Shown piece after piece: positions 10,675 to 22,951 of a stretch of 64,000 bases of DNA (position 1 is its first letter; each line of letters begins with the position of its first letter). Location: NCBI GenBank assembly GCA_900169235.1, contig FWCC01000019.1, positions 1 to 64,000 on the forward strand. The letters are read 5' to 3'. This DNA is from Zarea fungicola. Its lineage: Eukaryota; Ascomycota; Sordariomycetes; Hypocreales; Cordycipitaceae. A program made the translations under genes and the position numbers. A model generated the notes under the pieces. That model saw nothing but the letters and a program-made list of their open reading frames with translations. It was not told where the DNA came from and searched no databases.

Positions 10675-13519
10675 TCAGCTCGTGACGTCAGGGTAAGGAG
10701 GACTCGATGGGCTTGAGCTCTTATTTCTTCTAAAAAAAGGAAAGTCTCTCATCCTGAATCTGCTTGTCTTCTTCCGCAGTGACTTGCCTTCGGCTTTGCC
10801 AATGCTGCCTGAGTTCGAGATCGACTCGCTCACGTCTTGCTCCGACGGGCCGTCTCTGCTGTTTGGAGCGCCAGTATGTGTTATAGGGGGTGATATGTTG
10901 AATGACGGAAGCCCAAGGGTCTGATCCATCGAGTCGTTGCTAACGATGCTTGTGCCTTGCGTGCTTGGTGATAGATTGGCCTTTCCTGTAGCGCTGGTTG
11001 CCTGTGACGCCCAATCGCCAGCAAAGGCCCCCGAGACACTGCCCTCGGTGGTCTCGCTGCTTCGCTGCCGCGTAGAGAGCGTTGCCTTACCGTCAGCACC
11101 ACTATCGTCCCTTGGCCGTACGTGAAAGGGGTCGCTATCGGCAAAATCGCGCACAGTATCAAAAGCAGACGTGCCGTTCAGTTGTCGATACACGTCGTTT
11201 TCGGATTCAATCGGATTGTAAAACTTGCGCACATTATCACGCATCTCCTGGCCGGCGACTTTTGCGCTGCCATTACCATTTTTAATAGGCTCTGGTTGTT
11301 CACCAGCCGAAGTCTCTGGGGCGTGGATGACTGTCGAGTCAGAGCCCTCCGTCTGCTGCGGTTGCGCTACTTCTTCTAACTCTTCTGCCACCCAGCTTCT
11401 AGTCTTTGGCGAAAAGGTTCCTTCTCGTAGCAATTTGCGTCGGTCGATTTCATCACTTGCTAGTCGCACCTTTTCGTCATGTACTTTTTGCTCGAAGAGC
11501 TGGCGATTGGCCTCTAGTTCGTCCACGGCGTATTTGAGCGATGGCATTATGTCAGCGACGCCTTGGAACAGGGGAATGGCAAACATGTTCATGAAGCCAA
11601 GCTGGGCATTAGACAGCGACAAAAGGTCACGCTTCGGAGCAGCAATTAGCGAAGACTTGATGCCGAGCTCGTCTTCCATCGAGGCTTGCCGTGAAAACTC
11701 CTCAACCAAAATGTGCATCCACTTGACTGCAGCATCGTGTCGCCTGGCAACGTTGCTGATATCGGCGCACTTGATAATAAGAGAGCAGGCCAGTGCCTTG
11801 TGCTCTTCACGCTGGCGACCATTCCATCCCTCACAGCTGTTGCTGTGATGGAGCTTTTCCTGCAAGTCACCGAGCTTCTTCATGTAGTCAAAGTGAAGAC
11901 CCATATCGGTGGCGAGAATAGAGCTAATCATCAGTGCACGCATGCCACGATCCTCGAAAGCGGCGGGCCAGTATCTGCGAAGAATTTGGGCATAGGCAGC
12001 GCAGTGAAATGATTCCAATACAGATCGATCATTGTATAGCTGGGCGAGTGGGGCATTTAAGGTGGCAAGGAAGCCGTTATTGACACCGGGATGACCGACA
12101 TCATGACCAATAGCAGTGATGAGCAGGGTCAAGGCGTCAAAAGGAGTGAGAAGCGATGCGATAGGCGATTTCGGCACCGGTGTGGCGGGACCTCTGGCGG
12201 GATAGGCAGCCAAGGCACCGACGTTGACAAGGAAGTGAAATGTTGCTTGTAGCACATCGACAACGTGGCGAAAATTATGATACGGCACAAAGCTATTGTA
12301 CGCACTGCGGCATGCAACGAGGAACTTGATGAGTTGCTCTGAAAAAAAATAATAATTGTAAGGTTCAGTTTTCGACGGTTAATTGGCTTAACGGTAGCCG
12401 TTAAGCCACCAAAGGATAAAGTGAGGGGAACACGTACCAGCAGGGAGACGCCAGCGCTCAAGTTCGGACATGGACAAAGCATGCTGAAACATGAACATCG
12501 CGGCGACTAGTAATTCGTCATCGGTGAATGAATTGGCGCAAAAGTGCCAGTTGGCAACAGCGGACGCAATGTCCGCCTGGCGCTCCGTAGAGACATTGAT
12601 GCGACCGCTAAAGATACTACTGTCGTCGGGAGCCATGCGGCATATGCCCTTCATGAGGTTGGAGACCATGGCTTCCCGAAGGTACGCAAAAGGCTGCTGA
12701 TCACTGACGCCAACCCAGGAGCGCTTGCGACCATTGGTAATTTCTAGCAAGTCTTGCTGCTCGCGGGCAGCATCCCTATGCGCCTTGTAAGCGCAAATTT
12801 CGAGCGTGGTGATGCATTTGGAGCTGAGAGGACTGATGATGACATCAACGGCACCGAGATCGAGGCACTTTCTAATGAGCGGACGATGTGTGGACAATTG
12901 GTTGAGAGGAGCACCGGAGACGACATCGGTGGCCCCATCCGTCATTTGCTCGCGTGTCTGCTCGGGGGCGGATACTGGATAGGAGATGACGGAGACTGGG
13001 ACGACGCGCTTGGCCATGCAACGCAGATGAGACTCAGTAATAATTTGCTGTAGGAGACTGAGACCGTACACTTCTTCATCTGGGGCGCGAACATTAAATT
13101 CCCCCACAATATCTGAAGTCGAGCAAACAGTTGGCCAAGCGGGAGACGAAGAAACGTGTGCAGGACGTATTTGCTCGTTGTGTGGCGTGTCTATTAATAT
13201 GATGACGGGCGATGTGGAGTTGCCCGCATCCTCTTGAAGAGTAAGAAGATGTTCGAGACAGGCTGAGCCTGTAGAACAAACGAAAACTATTGAAGCAAAA
13301 TAATACGGGTAAGCAAGCTATCATAGCGAGGCGCGCATAAGAGGATTGGGGCATACCATCGCCAAAGGCTTCTAGGACTGGCTTAATGTCTTGCCGAACG
13401 TGATCAGTTTGCTCGTCAGAAGAGTCATCGGCAGCATCGCCGTCGAGTCGAGCAGGAATGAAGCGATCATGACTGACGGAGCGATTGACATAGATAACAT
13501 GACAGGCGGTACTGTCCAT
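10675..13519 (-). CDS. High-affinity class I cyclic-nucleotide phosphodiesterase (PDE2/PdeH type)
   Basis: Predicted to hydrolyse cAMP to 5'-AMP and so shut down cAMP/PKA signalling. Inferred exons are 13519-13357, 13268-12438 and 12338-10675 (885 residues). The frame is continuous across both introns. The catalytic HD-type PDEase_I domain starts near residue 350 with YHNFRHVVDVLQ (metal-binding His352/His356), followed by GHDVGHPGVNN near 409-419, a CAAYAQILRR helix, and the ADISN segment with its metal-binding Asp. The start MDSTACHVIYVNRSVS leads an N-terminal region of about 300 residues typical of fungal PDE2 orthologues. The C-terminal quarter is Ser/Thr/Gly-rich and ends in a basic Arg/Lys tail. 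In other ascomycetes this gene controls conidiation and infection structures; that is family knowledge. A gene-free 5.2 kb lies upstream, which could hold a long 5' UTR or regulatory DNA. Confidence 0.9.
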
Positions 13520-14799
13520 GGTGGCAACGAAAAGCTACCAGTCTCGCGACCGGAGCACGTTAACCACTGGAGTGGGGGGCGAGGTTGCGATTGCGTGAAA
13601 ACCCCCCTTGCGGTGTTATATTGACGGAATCCCGGTCGAGCTGGGGGCAGGAAGAGGGCGGGAAACGTCTCTCGGGGGGAACCAACGTGTTGAGAATCGG
13701 CGGAAAATTGAGTATGGTAATGCGCGAACGGGCGCGAATCCAAAAATATCGTGAATACAGTGGGAAACTCGTGGGACAAGGGGCGGAACTCGAGGAGGGT
13801 GGTGCTGAGCGGCGGGCGAGGCAACCAGTTTCGAGGCGGAATAGTAGTCAGGTGCGGGCGACCAAAGGACAATGAAGATGAGCGCGCGTATGTGTGTGCG
13901 CTTTTGTCGGCCAAGTAAACGGTTTGGTTAGGGTGAGAGTTTGCTTTCCGACGACGCCGATAGTTTGTGTGGTTTGTGGTGTTGGTAAAGGCTTGTGCGA
14001 CAAAGCGGCAAAGCCCAGAACTCTGGCCCTTTTTTCTTCCTTCCCTGGGTGAACCTGGAAAATCCGGGCTACTCTGCTGGGGTGTGGGAGAAAAGAACAA
14101 GAGGAACTGGAAGGAAGAAGAGACTATGGATCCCCAAGTGGACGTCTCAGCACAAAAGGGCGTAGTGAAGTGGAGAAGCTGTTCCAGTGGCCAGCGCCAT
14201 AAAGTGGATGGGTGCGAGGAGGCCTGAAGCTGGGAACGGTGCAGCCAAAAGGTAGTTGGGATGAGGAGAAGCAGGGCCGGCGACGCCGCATAAACTAGTG
14301 CAGTGGATGGACGATTTCAAGTTTGACGAAGGAAGAGGGGGTTTCGCGAATCAAGGGTTCAGTGCTTCCATGTCGGGTCAGTGCTAGTATCGGAAGTTTT
14401 GCGAATCTAGATGGGCTCGAGATTTTGTTTCATGCTCATGACCGATGATGGATACGTTTTGATGGAGGAGAAGAGATGGGAAAATGAAAGTAGGATTGGA
14501 ATGATGGTGACGATGGCAAACAGCGTGGGAGAGGCACAGGAGGCTGCCGAACGGGCATAAGGTACACCGTATGAGCAGTTTACGACAGCCTACGATAGCA
14601 CTGACTACTTCATCACTTAGTAGTTACCAATTCCGGGGGTAGTGGTTTGCAAGCTCTAACTCATTGCGCCTTGCCTGGGAGGTAAATGCTTCAGTGCTTG
14701 GAAATAGGGGGGGATTTGCACTGGGCTGCACTGGTAACTAGCGCAGCTGCAAGGCCAAAGCGCCCCCAAAACTCCACACGAAGCATGTGCTGTTCCTAG

Positions 14800-14990
14800 A
14801 CAGAAGGCTGCAGCGAAGAATGCCAGAAGGTTACAGCGGATGCCAGTGGATGAGGTGGATGCAGTGGCTTGCTTTGGTACTGTCTGACTGGGCACAAAGC
14901 CGAAGTTCTGGAGAGGGGGAGCTGGGATTTGGACAGAAGGAGTCCAGAAGGTGGTACAGAAGGGTTACAGAAGGTTGCAGCCGTCCGGTA
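14800..14990. repeat. Imperfect CAGAAGG-type direct repeats
   Basis: The units AGAAGG, CCAGAAGG, CAGAAGGTTACAG and TACAGAAGGGTTACAG recur at irregular spacing, interspersed with GGATG-containing units. They look like a diverged minisatellite. No function is evident. Confidence 0.5.
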
Positions 14991-15599
14991 GCGGCACGGG
15001 GCTTTACTGGTAGGTACGCAAGTACGTACCTAGGTACATTAGGTGGTGTGGTACGTATATGTGTAGTGCCACGAGTGGTTGCAAGGGGGGTGGTGGAGGG
15101 AGGGGGCCACAGATATGCTTTGAGGCTTGATCTACTGTGACCTTGTCGGCTCCGATTCCGCGAGCGGCAGTGCTTGGTATAAGAGTCTACTGTATGCGGG
15201 CGATTTTTCTTTTCCTTTCCTGGAAAAAAGAAAAAGAAGAGAAGAAAAAGAGAGATAGAGAGGTTTTTCTTGGCACCTGATCGTGTGTCATTCCCGCATC
15301 ATGTGTAGAAGCGCGACATAAAATCGTGTGATGAGTTAATAAAAGTAGAAAAAATACCTGTAAACCTAAGATAACGTGAGGCGCTCACTCCACTGGTACA
15401 GTAACGGCACGAAGGAGATGCGGGGAGGAGGTCCGACACGTAAACCCGCCGAAACGGGCGAAAGAAACACTTGTTAAGCAAAGCCAGCTCATCATGGGCT
15501 TGCACATAAGCCCCAGCAGGTCAGACAAAACCGTCTTCAATGCCAGTGACCAACTACACAGCTGGATCCTGGACATCGTGGACAGTTGACAGGTAAAGT

Positions 15600-15670
15600 A
15601 GCCAGGTACCTACTAGGTAAGTAGGCATCTAACTAGGTACTACCTACTTAGTAGGTACTGAGGTACTGCC
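15600..15670. repeat. TAGGTACC-type palindromic repeat cluster
   Basis: A dense run of overlapping GGTACCTAC, TAGGTAAGTAGG, ACTAGGTACTACCTACT and TAGGTACTGAGG units. Similar clusters occur at 15005-15060 and 15978-16020. Such GGTACCTA words are common in intergenic DNA of Sordariomycetes; that is general knowledge, and their role is unknown. Confidence 0.7.
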
Positions 15671-15977
15671 TAGCCAACTAACCAGTGGAAGAGCAAAATG
15701 AGCCATGGAGGGGCATAGAAACTGGGGACAGACCAGTGACTACTGGTACACACGGAGTGAAGGAAAATGCTTCGAAGCCAAGAAGCTTCTCTTTTCCTTC
15801 CATGCAGTGGGTGCGAGGTGCGGCGTCTGAGCGGGCCCATATTAATTAACCCAGCTCGCACCACGTTAACTGACTTACCCTGGTCCTTTGGGCTACTAGT
15901 AACACTACCTGCCTCTAGGTTCTTGGGGGCTCGGTAAAGGTTATGGCGGCCGCGCACAGGGATCATCGTCTCCAAGA

Positions 15978-16020
15978 GGTACCTACCTAGAGGTAGGTAG
16001 GCAGCAAGGTAGGTACCTAA
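15978..16020. repeat. TAGGTACC-type repeat cluster
   Basis: Units AGGTACCTACC, TAGAGGTAGGTAGG and AAGGTAGGTACC lie in gene-free DNA. This is the same word family as at 15600, 23808 and 39470. Confidence 0.65.
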
Positions 16021-16363
16021 TAAGCAGCGAGGGCAGCAAAAGCGCATATTGTCATAGCGGGCCTGAGTTGCGATTGGGCCTCCCTGATCCCCAGAGCAGC
16101 TCGGCGCTGGCTTTTCTCAGCGCCAGTGGCCTGCGCGTAGGCAGGCAGTCAGCTACTCCGTCGCTACCGGAAGTAGGCGGCATGTTGGCACCTTCCCTTT
16201 CAGAGGCTTTCGCCCCAGGAGGTCCGCTATCAGCCCGCTTGCAAAATCCAATACGAATTCTCGAACGTGATACAGGGGTGTCTCCTGCCGAAGGACATAC
16301 TCAAGGGTTAAAGAACCAAAGCACAAGAGAAGAGAGAGACCAGCAATAAATTTGAGTATGGGG

Positions 16364-16398
16364 TTTTTTTTTTTTTTTTTTNNTTTTTTTTTTTTTTT
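16364..16398. other. Poly-T tract with two-base N gap
   Basis: A run of T is broken by two Ns at 16382-16383. It marks unresolved homopolymer length in the assembly, not biology. Any frame crossing it is meaningless. Confidence 0.95.
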
Positions 16399-18735
16399 AA
16401 AAGAAAGAAAGATGAATGCAGTAGCAAGCATCCGATCAATAAGGCCGCATCTGTAATGCTTTAAGCCCGAAAAAAAGGGAATCAAGACGAGATAGTGAGT
16501 GAAATGGCCAGTATAAACAACATCACAAAATGGTACCAAGCCGCCGTTGTAGGCGTATGTAGAGTGCAGAGTAACCGTCCAACGCAAAGCAACGCCATCG
16601 CCAGAACAGCTGTGGGACGGGTGTTGATCAAGCTATCCGTGTAGGATAATACAACGTATCCAAGGTACAGAGTACAATGCCATGATAGAGAGAAACTAGA
16701 GGACCGGGAATTTCGTTCGAAATGGGACTTCGCTGTTGCGAGAAAATAAAATAAAAAATAGAAGAGGGAAAAGACCCCAAAAAAACCAAGGTCTGTCCTC
16801 TGGTCTGACCAAATGCATGTCTGGCTTGTCAATTTATTATACAACATCGTAGACTAGGCAGCACAAGTGTCTATCCTGCCATGGATCAAGTCAAATTTGT
16901 CATTATTTGTTTTATGCCAATTTCTTTTCCCTTGGGAGCGGTTCTCACTAAGTAATAACATATTGGCCGAATAGGACATAATATGCTTCTCCATTATCAT
17001 GTCCACGGCTCCTTCGGCAATGCGTCCCCCCTTAAAAAAGCCAAGCTTCTTCCCATTCTTTATCGCTTTTGTGGGGGAACAAGGTTGGGCACAAGTAAGC
17101 CAGGGGTTCAAATGGCCAAGAAAGGCCCTTCGCCCGCTAACCGGAAGCTGTGTATCATCTGTATCGACTTGAGCGAATAATATACCGCGAGGTTCAACCC
17201 TTTCGCCATCGGTTGATACGTGGACGATGGCGTAGTTCCTTTACCTAAACGTTGCAAAAAAAGATACCTGACGCGCCGGGAAAAAAAATCTTACGTTGTT
17301 CCGAACGTGTAATTACCGCTAGATAAGCTCGCTTCGGATACTGGACTGCCTCATTCAGTCAACGGTCGCCTAGCACTATTGAGACAATAGCAAAATCCTT
17401 GAAAACCACTCAAGACATAGTTACAGTATTGCTGCGTCAGCGTCTAATGCCACGTACTCCAATTTGACGCCAATGTGCACCCAGCCACTTGGCACATGGA
17501 TACGATAGCTCTCACATCGCCATCCCCATGCTCTATCTTCTTTGCTTATGAATCTCAGCATCTAACTACTTGTATCTACACATCCCGCCGCCGAGCTGTT
17601 ATATGTATAGTAACCCTACTCTCCCCCCAACCCGCTTGATCACCCCACCACAATTCTAGCTAGTAGTACTACGTAGTCCACATTGTGACTTGCTGTTCCC
17701 ACACCACCCTTGACTGGAAGGAAGCCTTCCAGAATCCAACCACACTAACAAGGAATGTGAGACATGCCTTGTCTTGTTTCGGAGCGTAATCCTTACCGGC
17801 AAAAAGGTAAAGTTGTCTCGCCCGCCCGGTAACAATTCCGCTACTTCAAAACAATGCAACTCTGTAAATATCACGTAACTACGCATCCGTACTCCGTACA
17901 CAGTAAAATAACATCGCCAGAAAGCCGGTGCACATATTCAACTTTGTGTCATTATTCTTTTCTTTACTGTTCTTTTCTGTTCTTTGCTATTCTTTCTTGC
18001 TTTCTGATTTTTTTTCCGGTATGCCACGTCTATCGTGTTTATCCCATTTCTCAAGCAATACGCGGACCGCCAATCCATGCCTCCCATACTAACAAACGAA
18101 GTCCGTGCCTAAGCCAGTGCCACTGTCTTGCGCTATCGGCCTTTTGTAACCTCCTAATACCTCCTCTTCCCCAGTGCTCAAAGCCAAAACGACCTTAGAG
18201 CGCCAGTATTTTAATTTTAATTTCGTCCCCTATCCCATCCTTTGCCCTTTTTTTCTGCATTTTCGCCTCCGTTACATATCTCGTCACTATTGTGTTATTC
18301 CATATCCCACCAATCACATTGCCCCTGCTGGCAGATCAATGTGTGCAAGGGATGGGGGCTTGTAGTCAAGAAACTTGCAAAATGGCCGCAAAATCTCTAT
18401 TCCATTGTACTCCGTTATACTCTATAAGTCGTATAATGACCACTATTTTTGCGGTTGGTAAAACTGCTTCCCATACTTCCAAAGAAAAACAAAATGCATA
18501 CCATCTACACCGCCCTCGTATCCATGCTATAAATCAAATGCAGTTATGAGATGGCATGAACGGGTAGGCAATTGCCCGCTTGCATCTCTTGACCGGCCTT
18601 TTTTATGGAAGCAAGTTCCAGTTTTCCAGACATAAATCTCATAGTCGTCATAAAAGCTTCGAATCATGCCACCTTCCGGATTCCTGTCTCATCTATCATA
18701 CCCCCCTTCCCACAAAAGTCACTCCCTCTCACCAC

Positions 18736-21700
18736 CTACTCCGATGCGACATTCTCTACATGAATCTCGGTTACATCGTCGTCGTCCGCAGCTGCTGCTT
18801 CATCTCGCTCAATCATCGAAACAACCTCACCACCTGCGCCGGCCATGACCGTGTCCGCTTCGTAGGTGCCGCGCACATTCCCACCATCCTCGGACGACTC
18901 AAACTGCGCCTCATCACTTGCCGCACCGGTAGATTGCTCGGGACCGCTGTCAAGGCCCATAAAGCTCCATGATTGTGTCATGGTTATTGCCTCGCTGCGC
19001 AACTCGGCAGCCTCTGGTCTCAGGTCTTCATCTGCGCTCGTCCGCCTGGTTCTGGTGTACGACGGAACGTCTTCGTCAGCCTTACTACTGCCGGCTTCAT
19101 CGCTGCTCTCATCCTCCGTCGTATCCTTTTCATACTTGTCCAGTATGGCAGCGAATTTAGACCCGCCCAGGTGGCCAGAGGCGCGTCGCTTGTAGAATAA
19201 GAGATAGGCGGCGCTAGTAACCACAGTAGACGGATCCGAAACAACATGGGCCGACGAATCGTTGTAGTTGTACCACTTGCCATCCACAAAGTTCTTGGCA
19301 TACGCCGTGTAGTGGCCGCCCCCCAGGGAGCCGTAGTGATCATCGACGGCAATCAAGTCGTACACCTCAGACTTGCCGTCCTGCTTGTCAACTACACGGC
19401 GAGTCAAATCTAGCGCCTCCACCGGGAAGTCCACCAGCACATCTAGCTTGTCCCGGCGATACCCACTGCTACTAAATCGCTTTAGATGCGCAACTAGGTA
19501 GTCTGGCGTCCTCCATAAGTCGAATTTCTTGCTGGCGCGGCGGTGTTCCTTGCATCGTGGGCAGTACCACATGTCGTCCTCGGAGAGTACCTCTGCTCGC
19601 TCAAACTCATCCAAACACTCATCCAAGGTAATGCCTCTAGACTTGCGAGTTTGGCGACGTCGCTGATTTATCTTGATGGCGGGGTCTTGCAGCGACTCTG
19701 GGCTCAGAAATGTTCGTGTTCCTTCAGCCAGATTTCCCCTTCCAGTTCCGCCAAATACCATCTCCCAGGCATCATCATTCCAATCAACAGCGATGCCTTC
19801 TTGCAAGCGGATAAGCGGGCCACCATCCGCAACAGCGAGAGGCATCGGTTGTGGGTTCACGTGTGGGGGACTGTTGGCTTTGCCTGGTCGCATGTGCTTA
19901 TCCCGCCTCTTCTTGCCGCGCTTACCAGCCGCTCTATGCCCCTTGATCTTTCTGCGACCGTTTCTTAGGTTACGGCCACCCCGCTCATTTCGACGGGGAA
20001 TATCGTCCTCACTCGACTCTTCCGCCATGCGTGTCAACGCTGGCTCGTTCTTGATTTCCTCTTCGTTGCTGCTGTCTCCCTTTTCTTCGTCATTTTCGTC
20101 CCCAGACCCATCCGCGTTGGAGCTCTCCGGGGTTGCTGCCCCCTCTTCCTTGTCAGACGGCACTGGCATGCGATCTGCCAGACTAGGCAGACTTCTATTG
20201 TTATCAGCAGATTGCCATCCTGTAGCAATTGCGCCATCACTTGCGCTCGTAAAATAGCTGAGTTCAAAGAGATTTTGTAGCGATGGGCTGAGCGGCGCGG
20301 CTACATGAACAAACTTTGGCCTGGTTTTGTTGAATCGTTTTAATAAAGTAGATGCAGCACCCCCATCTCTCATAGTGACATCGACCATGTCCTCCTCGCC
20401 TTCGACAGATTTCGCAGCTACTTTACCGTCTCCAGAGGAATCCGCATCCGAGGCGGCAACCATGACTGTATCAGTCTCTTCTTCGATGCTTAGTTTACTC
20501 CATGTAGAAAACGTGGCCACCCTTTCAAGAATCTTTCGCTCGATGGCTTCATAGCTCGACGCCTCTTCCTTTGTTAGGGAGATAAAGTGAGGTGGCGAAA
20601 TGCCTTCTGGCCGGCCATGACTGTTTGGTCGACGATGGAGGACGGGAACGACCATTTGCTCCATACGCGAATCATCAAAATCTTCAGCATCCACAGGTTC
20701 AATGTCCAGCATGGATCGATACTTTTGAGGTGTCATCTTGGATGGCCAGTTGGTAGGTACCAGCTCCAACTCGTGAAATGTTGGCACGTCGGACTGAGTA
20801 ATTTCTTCCGAAACGTCACTGCTGTCTTCATAAATTTTGAAGAAGCGATCCTTAAACTCTTCGGCACCCATCAAACGCTCCACTGGAACGCCGGTGCGCA
20901 ATGACAGATATCTTTTGAGCACTTCAATCGAGCTATGCTTAGGAATCTCGACATCAATGTTGACAGGAACATCATTGAGAGGAAAGAATTTGACAGTCTT
21001 GCTCCACACAGTTTCCAGCGGGAGGGGTAGAGGTAAAGTGTTGAAGGGGTCGAATGTGATGCTTATTTTATTGCACTCTGGACACTGGAGCGTTGATTTG
21101 TACATTCCTGTAAACAGGTCGGCAATGACAGAGTCGTCTCTTTGCCTAGAAATGTCCCAAACTTTTTCGGCCATGCTGCGAATGGCTTCCGGGTCGTTGA
21201 TCATATCGTCGGTAGAGTCAGGCTTTTCAATATAAGGCTTGTTTCTCACACGACTCAGATCTTCTTGCAAGGCATCGAGCAGAAAACCGAGGAACTCCTG
21301 CGAGTCTTGCTGGCCCCAGCCGGAAAATGTGCTGCGGCAGCGGCTAACTGTGCTCTTGAAGTCCCTGGGACTGACCGACCCACGGCCCTCTTGGTATATC
21401 TCTCTCAGCAGACTACCATAGGCCATTGCCATTCTACCGTTGTAGCCTAGTAGATTTGTCTTATTGATTTCACCCATGTACGCGTCCGTGATGAAGAATT
21501 TAGTAAGCTCTTCGACGCTTCTGAAGCACTGTAGTGCAGAGTTCATGTAACATGTATTGCCAAGGTTCTGCAGGCCAACAACACCTCCACTGCGGCCGAG
21601 TTTCTTCTTCTTTCCTGCCCGACCCCTAGTCATTATGCCTTCGGGGCCAGGGCTGCTTCTTGCGCTACTTGCCTTTGAGCCAAGCCCGGAAGCGCGATTA

Positions 21701-22951
21701 GGGATGCTCTTGAGCGATTTTGGCTGTTGACCCTTGTATGTGCTAACCCAGTATGTTGTGCCTTCAATATTCTCATCCATTATAAGCGTCATGTCAGTAT
21801 CCAGACTCATCATGCCGAGTGTGGCCTTGCCATTATAATTTTCATCCGTTTTATCCTGAATATGAGAAAGTTTAGTGCGATAGTCTTGAGTCTCATTGTA
21901 TGACGGCAGGCCAACGAGTAAATTTGGCCAGGAATCGCCAGAGTGTTGCAGGTCAACGTCGTCCGCCGGAGAGTCGGGCGGTGTTAGCGTGCTGCCCGAA
22001 TTCTTTGCAACCGGGAGCCTTGTAGCTGCAGGATGACGGACTTCGGCGAGGCGGACTTTGCGATCAAGAGGAACACCCGCCCAAGTCTTGATATCCTTCA
22101 AAAACGCTCGAAGATTATCGCCACGGCTTCGTGACACCACAATGGCCGGTGGATTCTTGGCCTTCATTGATTGCTCGATGGGAAATGGACTGAGCTCGGA
22201 CCAAAGGCGGTGGAAGCGAAATACCGGGGGATGGAGCTCATAGAGAATATTGGCTTCATCGACCTCGGATGAGTTGATGGCCGTGCGGCGGATAGGCTCT
22301 TGTCCTTCTTTGATGCCATACCATTCCATGACAAGCTTCCAAGCGTGTTCTGGAAACAGGGTAAAGTCGTCAAGGTTGGCACCGGCCTTGAGACGTGTAA
22401 AGGTGGCGCCTGAAGGGTCCTGGATGACTTGGTGGATTATATCAGCGTTGTCAACTGGCCCAAGCTGTACAGTTTCATCGTCGGTTTTGAGCTTGGTAGG
22501 GTCTCGTAGCGACAGCGCCTTGTCGACCCATGTGCGCGAGACGACGTAGGCATGGTCGCCAGCCACGACGGGGGTGTCCTCGAAGGCCTGGAGAAGTGTC
22601 TGGATAATTTTAATTTGTTCTGTCAGAGGCGGAGGGTCTTTGGTTAATTACAATTGACGTTAGCTACAATGTACAGTATTCACACTACAACGTTTGCGGT
22701 TGTTGGCTTGGAAGCTTACGCTGAGTTGTGGCGGCGTCAGCGGCATCGTCGTCTGGTGGGTCGATGCTCATGGCTCGCGGGGCATCCGCCGATTTGGCCG
22801 GCGTGGCCGTCGTGTCCGTCACCTGGGAAGAATTCATTTGAACGTCTTCGCCGTTGCGAGACGAGGTATCTGGCTCGGGATCCATGCTGGAGGCGCGTCG
22901 TTTGAGCGGCGAGGAGGATCGGTGGGGCAGCTCAGAGTCACCATTCATCAT
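18736..22951 (-). CDS. Ubiquitin-specific protease, DUSP/UBL type (Ubp12/USP15-like)
   Basis: Predicted cysteine protease removing ubiquitin from substrates. Inferred exons are 22951-22720 and 22637-18736 (82-bp intron), giving 1377 residues. Order of parts: a Ser/Pro-rich N-terminus; a DUSP-like domain (AGDHAYVVSRTWVDKAL); a UBL-like segment (RKVRLAEVRHP); then the USP catalytic domain with Cys box GLQNLGNTCYMNSALQC near residue 440, CPECNK and CPRCKEH zinc-ribbon pairs, and His box GGHYTAYAKN near residue 1210. A long acidic and basic insert (Glu/Asp-rich, then KRGKKRRDK) splits the catalytic domain, as in the Ubp12/USP4-11-15 group. The ATG at 22951 is the first in-frame ATG. The frame stays open upstream to about 23500 with Ser/Pro/Asn/Ala-rich codons but has no ATG, so a further 5' exon is possible. 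Confidence 0.88.

Larger units (their letters stand above)
13520..18735. other. 5.2 kb gene-free region upstream of the phosphodiesterase gene
   Basis: No supportable coding gene. The stretch holds imperfect AGAAGG/CAGAAGGTTACAG repeats (about 14800-14990), three TAGGTACC-type clusters (about 15005-15060, 15600-15670, 15980-16020), a poly-T tract interrupted by two Ns (16364-16398), and pyrimidine-rich DNA at 17940-18300. The right end is the region downstream of the ubiquitin protease gene. The left 1-2 kb probably includes the phosphodiesterase promoter and 5' leader. Confidence 0.5.

Noticed and set aside
16482..16847. 121-codon minus-strand open frame with hydrophobic stretches
   Set aside because: Lies next to the poly-T/N gap, contains low-complexity Phe/Tyr runs, and has no recognisable family or splice context.
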